The notes: generated by a model from the sequence alone, not told the origin. DNA of 64,000 nt from Collimonas sp. OK242 (GCF_900107095.1 NZ_FNOR01000011.1:124001-188000); one strand, 5' to 3'; counted from the stretch's first letter, positions 52,567-62,833 are shown. A program made the numbers and translations.

Positions 52567-53883
52567 TCAACCGTAGATGGCGCGGTTGACCAGGTTTTCC
52601 AGCATTTCCTGGCGGCCGCTGACAGCCTGCGGATTCAGCTGTTTGGCAAAAGCATGTTCGGCGATGTCGCTCAGGCTAAGCTTGCCGGCCAATACATCCT
52701 GCCCAAAAACGCCATCCCATCCGGCATAGCGTTCAGCCTTGAAACTCGCCAGCACATCGTTTTCGATCATGCCCGCGGCGCGTTCCAGCGACAGCGCCAG
52801 TACATCCATGGCGCCGACGTGGCCATGGAACAGATCGACTTCATCCAGGCTCTGGCGCCTTACCTTGGAATCGAAGTTGTAGCCGCCGGTGGTGAAACCG
52901 CCGGCTTTCAGGATTTCGTAGCTAGCCAGCGTCATTTCCTCGACGCTGTTGGGAAACTGGTCGGTATCCCAGCCATTTTGCGGATCGCCGCGATTGGCGT
53001 CGATGCTGCCCAGGATGCCGAGCGCGGCAGCGGTAGCAATCTCATGGTGAAAACTATGCCCGGCCAGGGTCGCGTGGTTGGCTTCTATATTCACCTTGAT
53101 CTCTTGCTCGAGCCCGTATTGCTTGAGAAATCCGTGGACAGTGGCGCTGTCGTAATCGTATTGATGTTTGGTCGGCTCCTGCGGTTTCGGTTCGATCAGC
53201 AGCGCGCCCTTGAAGCCGATCTTGTGTTTGTGTTCCACCACCAGGCGCATGAAGCGGCCCAGTTGTTCGCGTTCGCGCTTGAGATCGGTATTGAGCAGGG
53301 TTTCATAACCTTCGCGGCCGCCCCACAATACATAGTTGGCGCCGCCCAGGCGCCGGGTGGCATTCATGGCGGTGCAGACCTGCGCGGCTGCATAGGCGAA
53401 CAACTCAGGATTGGGATTGCTGGCGGCGCCGGAGGCAAAACGCGGATTGCTGAAGCAATTGGCGGTACCCCACAGCAGGCGCACGCCGGTTTGCTCTTGT
53501 TTGCGTTCCAATACGTCCAGCATCTGTGCGAAGTTGTTGCGGTACTCGGCCAGGCTGGCCCCTTCCGGCGCCACATCGGTGTCGTGGAAGGTGTAATAGT
53601 CGACCCCCAGCTTGCCGAAGAATTCGAAAGCGGCGTCGGCCTTCTTGTGCGCCAGCTCCATGGCGTCGCCGCCTTCCTGCCACGGGCGGCGGAAGGTGCC
53701 TGCGCCGAACACATCGGAGCCGGGCCAGACGAAACTATGCCAGTAGCATGCCGCCATGCGCAGGTGTTCACGCATGGGCTTGCCCAGCACCAGCTTGTCA
53801 GCGTCGTAATGACGGAAAGCCAGCGGCGATTGCGCCTGCTTGCCCTCGAAGCGGATCGGTGTAACGGAAGGGAAATAACTCAT
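52567..53883 (-). CDS. xylA: Xylose isomerase
   Basis: Converts D-xylose to D-xylulose. 438 residues from Met 53883 (AGGAG upstream). Catalytic and metal residues visible in [12 protein letters not shown] (His, Asp), [17 protein letters not shown] (Glu, Lys) and [17 protein letters not shown]. Typical length for the AI-type enzyme. First gene of the divergent xylAFGH operon. Confidence 0.95.
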   Translation of the reverse strand: MSYFPSVTPIRFEGKQAQSPLAFRHYDADKLVLGKPMREHLRMAACYWHSFVWPGSDVFGAGTFRRPWQEGGDAMELAHKKADAAFEFFGKLGVDYYTFHDTDVAPEGASLAEYRNNFAQMLDVLERKQEQTGVRLLWGTANCFSNPRFASGAASNPNPELFAYAAAQVCTAMNATRRLGGANYVLWGGREGYETLLNTDLKREREQLGRFMRLVVEHKHKIGFKGALLIEPKPQEPTKHQYDYDSATVHGFLKQYGLEQEIKVNIEANHATLAGHSFHHEIATAAALGILGSIDANRGDPQNGWDTDQFPNSVEEMTLASYEILKAGGFTTGGYNFDSKVRRQSLDEVDLFHGHVGAMDVLALSLERAAGMIENDVLASFKAERYAGWDGVFGQDVLAGKLSLSDIAEHAFAKQLNPQAVSGRQEMLENLVNRAIYG

Positions 53884-54153
53884 TGCTGCTCTCCTGTCTG
53901 GTGATGGCGCGGTCTTGGTGTGGGCCATACTAGCAATGGCGAGCGGCGCTCCACAATTACGAAATCCGCCAGGCGCACTAGCGATTCTTTCTATTGCAAG
54001 TGCACAAAACGATATTTGGCCTGACGCTGGCGCTCCGGTTCGCTACAATCGTGGCGAACGGACCGCAACCGGTCCGCGCTAGCGATCAATTGATTAGTGA
54101 CAGATTGACAAATGACGCCCCGGCGCGCTGCGCGGCGCTCAGGAGACTGCTGG

Positions 54154-55368
54154 ATGACAAAAATACCCACCGTGCATCGCATCGCCCTTCTGTTCAACGG
54201 CAACAAGATTTTCGACCGCGACATCATCGCCGGCATCGGCGAATACCTGAGCAGCACGCGCGCCTCCTGGGATTTGTTCCTGGAGGAAGATTTCCGCTGC
54301 CGCCTGCAAGGTATCGAGCGCTGGCAGGGCCACGGCATCATCGCCGATTTCGACGATCCGGCGGCTTGCGCAGCGTTGTCGCGGGTCAGCCTGCCGGTGG
54401 TGGCGGTGGGCGGCTCGTATGCCGATGACAGCGGCTACCCGCAGGACACACCCTACGTCGCGACCGATAATTTCAAGCTGGTCAAGCTGGCCTACGATCA
54501 TCTGATCGAAGCCGGCCTGCAGCGCTTTGCCTGTTTCAGCCTGCCGCAAGCCGAGGTGAACCGCTGGGCCCAGGAGCGCGAAAAGGCGTTTGAAAAACTG
54601 ATGCAGCGCGACGGCATGGAAGGTGAAATCTACCGCGGCGTCGGCACCAGCGCGCCGTCCTGGGACACCACGGTGGAACAACAGATCGCCTGGCTGCGCA
54701 CCCTGCCCAAACCGATCGGCATCATCGCCGTCAGCGATGCACGGGCGCGCCAGTTGTTGCAGGCTTGCCTGTGCGCCGGCATTGCAGTGCCGGAACAAGT
54801 GGCGCTGATCGGCATCGACAACGATCCATTGGCGCGCATCCTGACCCGGGTGCCGCTCAGCTCGGTAATCCAGGGCACGCGTGAAATGGGCCGCACCGCC
54901 GCCCATTTGCTGCATCAGATGCTGCATGGCGCGCGGCTCGCCGGCGCCCGCATCCTGGTGCCGCCGGCCGGCATCAACGTGCTGGCGTCGAGCCGCCACG
55001 AAGCGCTGAGCCATCCGCATGTGATGCAGGCGATGCATTTCATCCGTCAATATGCCTGCCAGGGCATCAAGACTGAACAGGTGGCTGATTATGTCGGCGT
55101 GTCGCGCTCTTCGCTGGAATGGTACTTCCGCCGCGAACTGGGGCGCAGCGTGCATGACGAGATCCTGCGTTTCAAGCTGGACGTGGCGAAGGACATGCTG
55201 CAGAACAAGGAACACCAGCAACGCAGCATCGCCGAGATCGCCGTCGGTTGCGGCTTCACTTCTGTCCAATACATGCACGCGGTGTTCAAACGCGAGCTCG
55301 GTTGCACGCCGCGCGAATATCAGGACCGGCTGATTCAAAATGAAGCAGCGCAGCCATCACTTAATTAA
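54154..55368 (+). CDS. xylR: Xylose operon activator XylR
   Basis: 404 residues. Residues about 1-275 are a periplasmic-binding-protein-like sensing domain (VHRIALLFNGNKIFDRDII, VSLPVVAVGGSYADD). The C-terminus (about 285-400) is an AraC helix-turn-helix pair (TEQVADYVGVSRSSLEWYF and IAEIAVGCGFTSVQYMHAVF). Start ATG 54154 with AGGAG upstream. Divergent from xylA; in E. coli XylR activates xylAB and xylFGH with xylose, and the same is expected here. No XylR box was confidently located in 53884-54153. Confidence 0.9.
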   Translation: MTKIPTVHRIALLFNGNKIFDRDIIAGIGEYLSSTRASWDLFLEEDFRCRLQGIERWQGHGIIADFDDPAACAALSRVSLPVVAVGGSYADDSGYPQDTPYVATDNFKLVKLAYDHLIEAGLQRFACFSLPQAEVNRWAQEREKAFEKLMQRDGMEGEIYRGVGTSAPSWDTTVEQQIAWLRTLPKPIGIIAVSDARARQLLQACLCAGIAVPEQVALIGIDNDPLARILTRVPLSSVIQGTREMGRTAAHLLHQMLHGARLAGARILVPPAGINVLASSRHEALSHPHVMQAMHFIRQYACQGIKTEQVADYVGVSRSSLEWYFRRELGRSVHDEILRFKLDVAKDMLQNKEHQQRSIAEIAVGCGFTSVQYMHAVFKRELGCTPREYQDRLIQNEAAQPSLN

Positions 55369-55392
55369 CCAACAAAACAGCGTCAGACAACG

Positions 55393-56460
55393 ATGACCCA
55401 GATCCCCATCTCCAGCACATCCGCCGCACACGGCGCCACTCTGTACACGCTACGCAATGCACATGATATGCGCGTCCTGATCAGCGACCGCGGCGCTACC
55501 TTGATCTCATGGTGGTCGCCTGACCGCTATGGCCGGGTGGCGGATGTCCTGCTCGGCTATCCTGACAGCGACGGCTATCAGAACAACCCGCAGTACTTTG
55601 GCAGCCTGGTCGGACGTTGGGGCAACCGCATCGCTAAAGGCCGCTTTGCCGTGGATGGCGCTGAGTTTCTGGTCGACCGCAACGATGGCGAGAATCACCT
55701 GCATGGCGGCGACGCCGGGTTTCATCTGGCGCAATGGCGGGCCGCACCGGGCCCCGACGGATTACGGCTGACGCTGGAATCGCCGGATGGCGACGGCGGT
55801 TTTCCCGGCAACGTGCAGGTCTCGGTCTTGTACAGCCTCGACGATGACGGCCGCCTGAGCATAGACTACAGCGCCGCCAGCGATGCGCCGACCCCGCTCA
55901 ACCTGACCTCACACGGTTATTTCAACCTGAACGGCGGCAGCAGCGACATCTACGATCACATCCTCTCGATTGCCGCCGACCAGTATCTGCAAATCGACCG
56001 CCAGCTGATCCCGACCGGCATCGCCAATGTTGCCGGCAGCGCTTTCGATTTCCGCCAGCCCGCCCCCATCGGCCCGCGCCTGGCCTGGCCCGATACCCAG
56101 CTCAAACTGGCAGGCGGCTTCGATCACTGCTACCGCCTGCATCCGCAAAGCCAGGAGATCGATGCGGCGGGCCAGAACCGCAGAGTGCCGGCATTGAGAG
56201 AAGTGGCGACAGTCTATGATCCCGGCTCGGGCCGCCAGTTATCAGTCTCGACCACCGAGAACGGCCTGCAGTTCTACAGCGGGAATTTTCTGGCCGGCAT
56301 ACACGGCCGTGCCGCCCAACCCTATGCGATACACGACGGCTTCTGCCTGGAAGCCCAAGCCTATCCGAACCAGATCAACGGCCCCGACGCCGAAGCCGTC
56401 ATCCTGCGCCCCGGCCGGGTCTACCGCCAAACCACAAGCTACCAACTATCAGTACGTTAA
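55393..56460 (+). CDS. Aldose 1-epimerase
   Basis: Interconverts alpha and beta anomers of xylose and other aldoses. 355 residues; catalytic His in NHLHGGDAG (about residue 99) and LTSHGYFNLNG (about 176), Glu in FCLEAQAYPNQIN (about 317). 24 bases after xylR, so likely part of xylose use (supplying the anomer XylA prefers). Confidence 0.92.
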   Translation: MTQIPISSTSAAHGATLYTLRNAHDMRVLISDRGATLISWWSPDRYGRVADVLLGYPDSDGYQNNPQYFGSLVGRWGNRIAKGRFAVDGAEFLVDRNDGENHLHGGDAGFHLAQWRAAPGPDGLRLTLESPDGDGGFPGNVQVSVLYSLDDDGRLSIDYSAASDAPTPLNLTSHGYFNLNGGSSDIYDHILSIAADQYLQIDRQLIPTGIANVAGSAFDFRQPAPIGPRLAWPDTQLKLAGGFDHCYRLHPQSQEIDAAGQNRRVPALREVATVYDPGSGRQLSVSTTENGLQFYSGNFLAGIHGRAAQPYAIHDGFCLEAQAYPNQINGPDAEAVILRPGRVYRQTTSYQLSVR

Positions 56461-56500
56461 TAAACCAAAGCCGCAACAACTAACCGGACTAGCAGCTAAC

Positions 56501-56555
56501 CGGGGTCAGAGTGAACTTTCGGCAGGCCCTACCGCCGAAACTTCACTCTGACCCC
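56501..56555. repeat. GGGGTCAG-type palindromic repeat, copy 3
   Basis: Arms CGGGGTCAGAGTGAA and TTCACTCTGACCCCG with nested TTTCGGC/GCCGAAA. Same family as at 5.7 and 11.9 kb, and the following CCACGGAGTA also follows copy 2. Lies between convergent galM-type and plc genes and could assist termination. Confidence 0.75.
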
Positions 56556-56633
56556 GCTTAGCGGACCACGGAGTACATCCATCTGCATTCAAGAGTTTGC
56601 CGCATCAATGACAATGCTGATTTGATTGCTGCC

Positions 56634-58817
56634 TCAAGTAGCAGCCATAGCCGGATCACTCACCCCATGCGCACCAGTCTCCATGCGCCCCGCAAAGCGC
56701 CGGCTGAATCCGCCCAGCGCCACCGCAGCCGTAAAGTCATACCAGTTCCCCTGCGCCCCAACCGGCCAATGCTGATCAAGCTGCATCCCCGCCGGCACAT
56801 GGAAAGTCCAAGGCCCCGCCTTGCGGTAAGCATTAGCCTTGACGACGACATCGCAAGATGTTTCTCCGCGATTTGCCATCGTCAGGCGAATCCGCTTGCT
56901 GAAAATATCGTAGCTGATCCGTACTTCCGGCTCGGCAGCATCCGCAACCGACAGCATCGCCAAATCGCCCTGGAAAGCACGATGGAAACCGTTCGGCCCA
57001 AGCACCCATAAATCGTAGGCGCCGCGATCTGCATTCAGGTCCCAGCTATCTTGCCATTCCCTGCCGGCTTCCAGCGCATAACGGCGTGGCACGCGATCCA
57101 GGTGCAGGCGATCATATACATGGAATACCGCGGCGGCGCGACCGGTGTTGCGGAAGCTCAGTCCGATTGTAGTGTTCCTGAGATTGACGCGGGCGCTGGC
57201 GTGCAGCTCGTAGGGCAATGCGCGCGAAGGCCGGACACCGGCGGCCTGCATTGGAAACACCTGCGTGCCCTCAGCCGGCAAGGCAACTTGCTGCAATTTC
57301 TCTTGCTGGGCGCGTACTGCATCGGCTTCCGCCCGTGTGCGTTTCGGCAGCGTCGGCAACACTTCATGATTCGGATTGACGAAGTTGAAGGTTGACATCA
57401 GGTCGCCGCAGACAGCGCGGCGATATGGCGTGATGTTCTCTTCCCTGACGTGGAAACGGGCTTCAAGAAAACGCAGTATCGAGGTGTGGTCGAACACTTG
57501 CGAGTTGACCCAGCCGCCGCGGCTCCATGGCGACACCACATACATCGGCACACGCGGACCCGGACCGTAAGGGTGTTTTTCATAAATAGCAGAGGCCGCT
57601 TTTGAAAAATATTCACCGTCAGTGACGATGCTGGAATGGCCTGCCAGCTGGCCGCCATCAAAGGCCGGGGCGCAAGGCGGCGGCACGTGATCGAAAAAGC
57701 CGTCGTTCTCATCGAAATTGATCAGCAGCACCGTCTTGCTCCACACCTCAGGGTTGGCGGTCAAGGCATTCAACACTTCCTGGATGTACCAGGCGCCCTG
57801 CACCGGACTGGATGGTCCCGGGTGTTCGCTGTAATCTGCGGGCGCCACGATCCATGAGACCTGCGGCAACGTGCCGGCGCCGATATCTTCACGCAGAGCT
57901 GTCAGGAAACCGCCATCCGGCATGGTATTGCCGACGCCTTTGAAGAGCGGATTGACGGCGTCGTCGCTAGGCTGGTAAGGCGGGAAAGGAGAGCCGTCGA
58001 CAGCATTGCCGCGCTTCTCATTGGCCTGGCGATAGGCCACGAAGCCGGCCAGCGGATTGTCGGTGAAATTGTCCGGCATGTTCTGGTAGACCTTCCAGGA
58101 CACGCCTTCTTTTTGCAGACGTTCCGGATAGGTTTTCCAGCTGTAGCTGCTGGCGCTGGCAGATGGCTCCAGATGGTCCTGGCTGTTGTCGAGGACCGGG
58201 CCGCCACGTTTGCCGTCAGGGTCGTTGCTGCCGGTCCAGTGGAATATCCGGTTAGGATTGGTGCCGCCGTGGAACGAGCAATGGTAGGCGTCGCACACCG
58301 TGAAGGCATTCGCCAGCGCGAACTGGAAATCCAGCTCGACCGAGGTGTAATACCCCATGGATTGCGTCTGCTTGTAGGTCGGCCAGTTGCTCATGCGCCC
58401 CAAGTCCCAGGCGTCCTGCGCATTGTCGTAAAAATGGCTGGTGCCGTGGACGCGCTGGGCGTTGCCGATCTTGCTGTCGAGATGGTAAGGCAGGATGACG
58501 CGCGACTGCTTGGTATTCTTGTCGGTGTAAGTCTGCTGCATCACATTGCGCTTGCCTGCCAGCGGAATCGGGAAACGATCGCCAAAACCGCGCACGCCGT
58601 TGAGCGTACCGAAATAATGATCGAAGGAGCGGTTTTCCTGCATCAGTATCACTACGTGCTCGACGTCGTGGATGGTGCCGGTCTTGTTATTGGCGGGAAT
58701 CGCCAGCGCTTTGCGGATTGCCTCCGGGAAGGCGGCGTTTGCAGTGACTGAGTAAGCTGTGGCGGCGAGCGCGGTGCCGGCGGTGCGCAAGAAATGGCGT
58801 CGGTTTTTCCTGGTCAT
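56634..58817 (-). CDS. Tat-exported phosphocholine-specific phospholipase C
   Basis: 727 residues. Twin-arginine signal KNRRHFLRTAGTALAAT (residues about 3-20). Phosphoesterase domain motif VVILMQENRSFDHYFGTLNG (about 55-74) and later DENDGFFDHVPPP (about 370) and VPMYVVSPWSRGGW. The C-terminal domains (about 560-720) match the phosphocholine-specific PLC family (PlcN/PlcH). Hydrolyses phosphatidylcholine or related lipids in the periplasm or outside the cell. A Thr/Ala-rich end. The adjacent amt gene and galM are unrelated, so it stands alone. Confidence 0.9.
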   Translation of the reverse strand: MTRKNRRHFLRTAGTALAATAYSVTANAAFPEAIRKALAIPANNKTGTIHDVEHVVILMQENRSFDHYFGTLNGVRGFGDRFPIPLAGKRNVMQQTYTDKNTKQSRVILPYHLDSKIGNAQRVHGTSHFYDNAQDAWDLGRMSNWPTYKQTQSMGYYTSVELDFQFALANAFTVCDAYHCSFHGGTNPNRIFHWTGSNDPDGKRGGPVLDNSQDHLEPSASASSYSWKTYPERLQKEGVSWKVYQNMPDNFTDNPLAGFVAYRQANEKRGNAVDGSPFPPYQPSDDAVNPLFKGVGNTMPDGGFLTALREDIGAGTLPQVSWIVAPADYSEHPGPSSPVQGAWYIQEVLNALTANPEVWSKTVLLINFDENDGFFDHVPPPCAPAFDGGQLAGHSSIVTDGEYFSKAASAIYEKHPYGPGPRVPMYVVSPWSRGGWVNSQVFDHTSILRFLEARFHVREENITPYRRAVCGDLMSTFNFVNPNHEVLPTLPKRTRAEADAVRAQQEKLQQVALPAEGTQVFPMQAAGVRPSRALPYELHASARVNLRNTTIGLSFRNTGRAAAVFHVYDRLHLDRVPRRYALEAGREWQDSWDLNADRGAYDLWVLGPNGFHRAFQGDLAMLSVADAAEPEVRISYDIFSKRIRLTMANRGETSCDVVVKANAYRKAGPWTFHVPAGMQLDQHWPVGAQGNWYDFTAAVALGGFSRRFAGRMETGAHGVSDPAMAAT

Positions 58818-59292
58818 GATGATCCTGTTTTCCTTATGAGGGTAAGCATCGCGTGGTGAGAGGATTTACTTCGGAAGACGGAACAAGATGAAATGGCTGA
58901 AAACGACGTTGCCGCTGCCTTGGACTTGGTTTGATTTCAGCCATACGTTGCCGTCGTGCATCTTTTTGATGTGACGAAGTATTGCTGTGAAATATTTCAG
59001 GGGTATGAAGATTCCGTGACCGTTTTGTCACGCTGGGATAACTGAAACCTGGGAGGTTTGGATGCGCGGCCCGACGCTCTGCGCTGAGGAGGATCTCAAT
59101 GCTCGTGACAAAATTTCAAGCATCGCAAGATTCAATACTTCAGATACGGGATAACCGGATCTTTTGTCGTCTTATATAAGGACCTCCTTACCTATAGCAT
59201 GCATATCTCCCGGATCGACTAGCGCGTATCGATACTGGAACTCCCCCATGCCGTTCTCTTATTTTCATTAAAACAATTAAAAGAAGTTATCC
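58818..59292. other. 475-base gap upstream of amt
   Basis: No sigma54 promoter (TGGCAC-N5-TTGC type) or strong sigma70 pair was found. A frame beginning at 59099 has a strong GAGGAGG but an undistinguished product. Nothing supported. Confidence 0.5.
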
Positions 59293-60531
59293 ATGACACC
59301 TACAATCATGCCGATCAATATCGGCAATACCGCATTCATGCTGCTGTGCTCCAGCCTGGTGATGCTGATGACTCCCGGACTCGCATTCTTCTATGGCGGG
59401 CTGGTCGGACGCAAGAATGTGCTGGCCATCATGATGCAGAGTTTCATTTCTTTGGGATGGACCACCGTGCTGTGGTTCGCCTTCGGTTACTCGATGTGCT
59501 TCGGCCCGTCCTGGCATGGCATCATCGGCGATCCGACCTACTATGCTTTCCTGCATGGCATCACGCTGGAGAGCATGTACACCGGCAACGATGCCGGCAT
59601 TCCGCTGATCGTGCACGTGGCGTATCAGATGATGTTCGCCATCATCACGCCGGCGCTGATTACCGGCGCCTTTGCCAACCGGGTCACCTTCAAGGCGTAT
59701 TTCCTGTTTTTGACCGGCTGGCTGGTCTTTGTTTACTTCCCGTTTGTGCACATGGTGTGGAGTCCCGATGGCCTGTTTGCCAAATGGGGCGTGCTCGATT
59801 ATGCCGGCGGGATAGTGGTGCATAACACGGCCGGCTTTGCCGCGCTGGCGTCAGTGCTGTATGTTGGCCGGCGCCAGAAGGTGGAGCTCAAACCGCATAA
59901 CGTGCCATTGATTGCACTGGGCTCCGGCTTGCTGTGGTTCGGCTGGTATGGTTTTAATGCCGGCTCCGAATTCCGTGTCGACGCAGTCACCGCTTCTGCA
60001 TTCCTCAATACTGACGTCGCCGCATCTTTCGGCGCCATCACCTGGCTGTTCATCGAGTGGTTCTATCACAAGAAACCGAAATTCGTCGGCCTGCTGACCG
60101 GCGGTGTGGCCGGCCTGGCGACTATCACGCCTGCTGCCGGTTATGTCTCCCTCGGCACAGCGGCAATCATCGGCATTTGTGCCGGCCTGATTTGCTTCTA
60201 CGCCGTCGCGCTTAAAAACCGGCTGGGCTGGGACGATGCGCTTGATGTCTGGGGTGTCCACGGCGTCGGCGGCATGGCCGGCACCATCTTGCTTGGCGTG
60301 TTTGCCTCGAAAGCATGGAATGCCAATGGCGCTGACGGCCTGTTGCTGGGAAATAGCTCTTTCTTCCTGGCCCAATGCGGCGCGGTGATTTTGTCCGGCA
60401 TCTGGGCATTTGCCTTTACCTACGGCATGCTGTGGCTGATCAATCTGTTCACCCCGGTCAAGGTCGGCGCAGAGACGCAAGATCGCATGGACGAAGATTT
60501 GCATGGCGAAGACGCTTACCTGCACGCGTAA
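59293..60531 (+). CDS. amt: Ammonium transporter
   Basis: 412-residue inner-membrane channel of the Amt/MEP/Rh family with about eleven membrane segments. Signature GGLVGRKNVLAIMMQSF, pore residues in GGIVVHNTAGFAALA (His) and DDALDVWGVHGVGG (His), and FGWYGFNAGS. Imports ammonium. No glnK is adjacent, which is unusual, so PII control would be in trans. Confidence 0.94.
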   Translation: MTPTIMPINIGNTAFMLLCSSLVMLMTPGLAFFYGGLVGRKNVLAIMMQSFISLGWTTVLWFAFGYSMCFGPSWHGIIGDPTYYAFLHGITLESMYTGNDAGIPLIVHVAYQMMFAIITPALITGAFANRVTFKAYFLFLTGWLVFVYFPFVHMVWSPDGLFAKWGVLDYAGGIVVHNTAGFAALASVLYVGRRQKVELKPHNVPLIALGSGLLWFGWYGFNAGSEFRVDAVTASAFLNTDVAASFGAITWLFIEWFYHKKPKFVGLLTGGVAGLATITPAAGYVSLGTAAIIGICAGLICFYAVALKNRLGWDDALDVWGVHGVGGMAGTILLGVFASKAWNANGADGLLLGNSSFFLAQCGAVILSGIWAFAFTYGMLWLINLFTPVKVGAETQDRMDEDLHGEDAYLHA

Positions 60532-60555
60532 TATGCCCTCCCGCTAACTTCAATT

Positions 60556-60581
60556 CGGCATCCGGAAAGCTCTGGATGCCG
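60556..60581. repeat. Hairpin after amt
   Basis: CGGCATCC and GGATGCCG around a ten-base loop, then a perfect palindrome GGGGGAATTCCCCC at 60593-60606. No T-run directly after either; may still contribute to transcription ending after amt. Confidence 0.4.
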
Positions 60582-60762
60582 GCAGCGCTTAAGGGGGAAT
60601 TCCCCCTGCCATCTTCTTTTTCCCAAAAACTGTACAGGGCGTAATGCCAGGCGGCTGAAACTCTACGACAGTCTGGTTTAGAATGTTCATCGAACACATA
60701 CGCATCGTCATCAGGAATAAGCTCCTGATTTGCGCCGTCAACTTCCTCTCGATTGTCACGCC

Positions 60763-61524
60763 GTGAAAATTTCATTGCTCTCGGATTTGCATTTGTCGGT
60801 GCACCCGATGGCGCCGCCTCAAACCGATGCCGACCTTGTGGTGCTGGCCGGCGATATCTGGCGGCCGGCGGCAGCCATGCAGTGGGCGCGGCAGTTCGCT
60901 GTGCCGACGATTTTTGTTCCGGGCAATCATGAATTTTACGGGAACGACCTGGTCAGCACCATGCGCGAACTGCGAAGCGCGGCGCAAGGCAGCCAGGTGC
61001 ATATCCTGCAGAAACAGGTGTTGCTGCTCGATGGCGTGCGCTTTATCGGCTGTACCTTGTGGACGGATTTTCGTTTTTTTGAAAGTGCCGAGCAACGCGA
61101 CCTGGGCTTGAAACAAGCAACTGAACTGGTCAGGGATTTTTCACGGATACGGGTGTCGCCGGATTTTCCCGAGACGTTTACGCCGGCCCTGTCGCAACTG
61201 CTGTTCGACGATACGGTGGCGTGGCTGGAGCAGCAATTCGCACAGCGCCATGACGGCCCCACCGTGGTGATCAGTCATCATGCTCCCAACCACCGCAGCG
61301 TAAATCAACGCTTTGCCGGATCGGCGCTGAATGCCTGTTTCGTGTCCGAGCTGGAACAGCGCATCCTGGCATGGCAGCCCGCATTCTGGCTGCATGGACA
61401 TATGCATGACAGCTCCGATTACCGGATCGGCGCGACCCGGGTGTTGTGCAATCCTCGTGGCTATGCGCGAGGCGGCAACGCGGAAAATGCCAGCTTCGAT
61501 CCGCTGCTGACATTCACCGTTTGA
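60763..61524 (+). CDS. Calcineurin-like metallophosphoesterase
   Basis: 253 residues from GTG 60763. Motifs of the calcineurin-like family: SLLSDLHLS (Asp, His), VVLAGDIWRPA (Asp), VPGNHEFYG (Asn-His), VVISHHAPNH (His) and WLHGHMHDSSD (His). Acts on an unknown phosphoester. No ribosome binding site is clear at the GTG. Confidence 0.85.
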   Translation: MKISLLSDLHLSVHPMAPPQTDADLVVLAGDIWRPAAAMQWARQFAVPTIFVPGNHEFYGNDLVSTMRELRSAAQGSQVHILQKQVLLLDGVRFIGCTLWTDFRFFESAEQRDLGLKQATELVRDFSRIRVSPDFPETFTPALSQLLFDDTVAWLEQQFAQRHDGPTVVISHHAPNHRSVNQRFAGSALNACFVSELEQRILAWQPAFWLHGHMHDSSDYRIGATRVLCNPRGYARGGNAENASFDPLLTFTV

Positions 61525-61545
61525 GGCCCTATGTAAGTAAACACC

Positions 61546-61872
61546 CTACTGCCCCAACACCCCGAACTGCCAGGCGAAAAACACCAGCAGTCCAACCATG
61601 ATGGTCAGCAATTGCCGGCGTGTTCCGGCGCACACCAGGATTGCCGCGGCGGCGGCAATCAATTGCGGATTGCGCCAGCTCAGCTCTATGCCCTGGCCGT
61701 GCGGCGCCAGTATCATCGGCACGATAATCGCCGTCAACACGGTGACGGGCACAAAGGCCAGCGCTTCTTTCAGCCAGATCGGAAAAGCCGCGCGTTCGCC
61801 GAGCATGAAAATCGCCGCCTTGATGAAGATCGTGATCAGCGCCATGCCGGCAATCATGAGGGTGTACATCAT
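61546..61872 (-). CDS. azlD: AzlD-family branched-chain amino acid exporter subunit
   Basis: 108 residues with three to four membrane segments, AzlD-type (IPMILAPHGQGIELSWRNP). Overlaps the azlC gene by four bases. AzlCD exports branched-chain amino acids or analogues. Confidence 0.85.
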   Translation of the reverse strand: MMYTLMIAGMALITIFIKAAIFMLGERAAFPIWLKEALAFVPVTVLTAIIVPMILAPHGQGIELSWRNPQLIAAAAAILVCAGTRRQLLTIMVGLLVFFAWQFGVLGQ

Positions 61873-62594
61873 GCTTTTTTCCTTGTAGAGCGATGCAGCG
61901 CCTGCCAGTGCGACAGCCCCAGGCCGACGCTGACACCGGCCATGATCGCCGCCAGCAAACCCAGCTTATAGGGCAGATCCCGCAAGAACCACGCAAACAC
62001 TCCGGCAGCTACCGCGGCAGCCAGTTGCGGCAAACGAAACAGCTGCGGCACCACAATCGCGATGAAGGTCGCCACCATCGCAAAATCCAGTCCCAGCGTT
62101 TGCAATTGCGGAAATGCCGCGCCAAACAGCAAGCCGACCAGCGTCCACAACTGCCAGTTGCCGAACATGGATAAACCCGATCCCAGGAAATACCAATGCC
62201 CTTGCGGTTCGTGGGCATGCTTCAGGTAGTAGGCGTTCATCACGGCAAAGGTTTCATCTGTCAGCAAGAAGCCAAGCAGGAAGCGCCAGCGTGCCGGCAA
62301 ATGGCTGACATGCGGCAGCAAAGTCGCCGCATACAGCATGTGGCGCAGGTTAACGATGAAGGTAGCCATCCAGATCACCAGCAGGCCCACCTGCCCCGCC
62401 GCCAGGCCGACCGCGATGAATTGACTGGAGCCGGCAAACACACCCAGCGACATCATCTGGCCTTGCCACGGCGCCAACGGGCCGGCGGCAGCCAGGGCGC
62501 CGAAAATCACGCCGAACGGTGCGGCGCCGATCAACATCGGCAAGGTATCGCGGGTGCCGGCGGCAAAACTGGACAGGGAGGTGGGATGCGGCAT
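61869..62594 (-). CDS. azlC: AzlC-family branched-chain amino acid exporter
   Basis: 241 residues with about five membrane segments and AzlC motifs (LPMLIGAAPFGVIFGALAA, GSSQFIAVGLAAGQVG, NLRHMLYAATLLPH). Works with AzlD, which overlaps it. Confidence 0.88.
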   Translation of the reverse strand: MPHPTSLSSFAAGTRDTLPMLIGAAPFGVIFGALAAAGPLAPWQGQMMSLGVFAGSSQFIAVGLAAGQVGLLVIWMATFIVNLRHMLYAATLLPHVSHLPARWRFLLGFLLTDETFAVMNAYYLKHAHEPQGHWYFLGSGLSMFGNWQLWTLVGLLFGAAFPQLQTLGLDFAMVATFIAIVVPQLFRLPQLAAAVAAGVFAWFLRDLPYKLGLLAAIMAGVSVGLGLSHWQALHRSTRKKA

Positions 62595-62669
62595 AAGCTA
62601 TTCCTTTGTGATGCCGGAATAGTAATGTCAAGTACCGCTTTGCGCTAGTATGTTCTTGCGCTGCGCATG

Positions 62670-62833
62670 CTAGTGGACTGTAACAACCGAATCGAGAGTG
62701 AAGGGCGCGTACCCGGCGCGCAGGGCAAGGCGCAAAGCGCAGCAATAGCGGGACTATTGCGAGCATTTGCAACGCCGCCATGCGTGTCGGGTACGTGACA
62801 GGCGCTCTTGATTTGGTTGTTACAGTCCACTAG
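62670..62833. mobile_element. 164-bp MITE-like element with 19-bp perfect terminal repeats
   Basis: CTAGTGGACTGTAACAACC (62670-62688) is repeated inverted at 62815-62833. The terminal CTAG is self-complementary and may be a four-base target duplication. Inside, further imperfect arms and a central CAATAG-CGGGA-CTATTG hairpin make the whole element able to fold as a cruciform. No coding capacity. It lies just before the racemase gene and may carry its promoter. Confidence 0.75.

Noticed and set aside
52510-53904. 464-codon frame on the plus strand
   Set aside because: Antisense of xylA, which is certain from catalytic motifs.
54139-55338. 399-codon frame on the minus strand
   Set aside because: Antisense of xylR, which has clear AraC motifs.
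59099-59272. 57-codon frame with GAGGAGG before the ATG upstream of amt
   Set aside because: The ribosome binding site is good but the product is featureless and unlike any leader peptide I know; kept only as a note.
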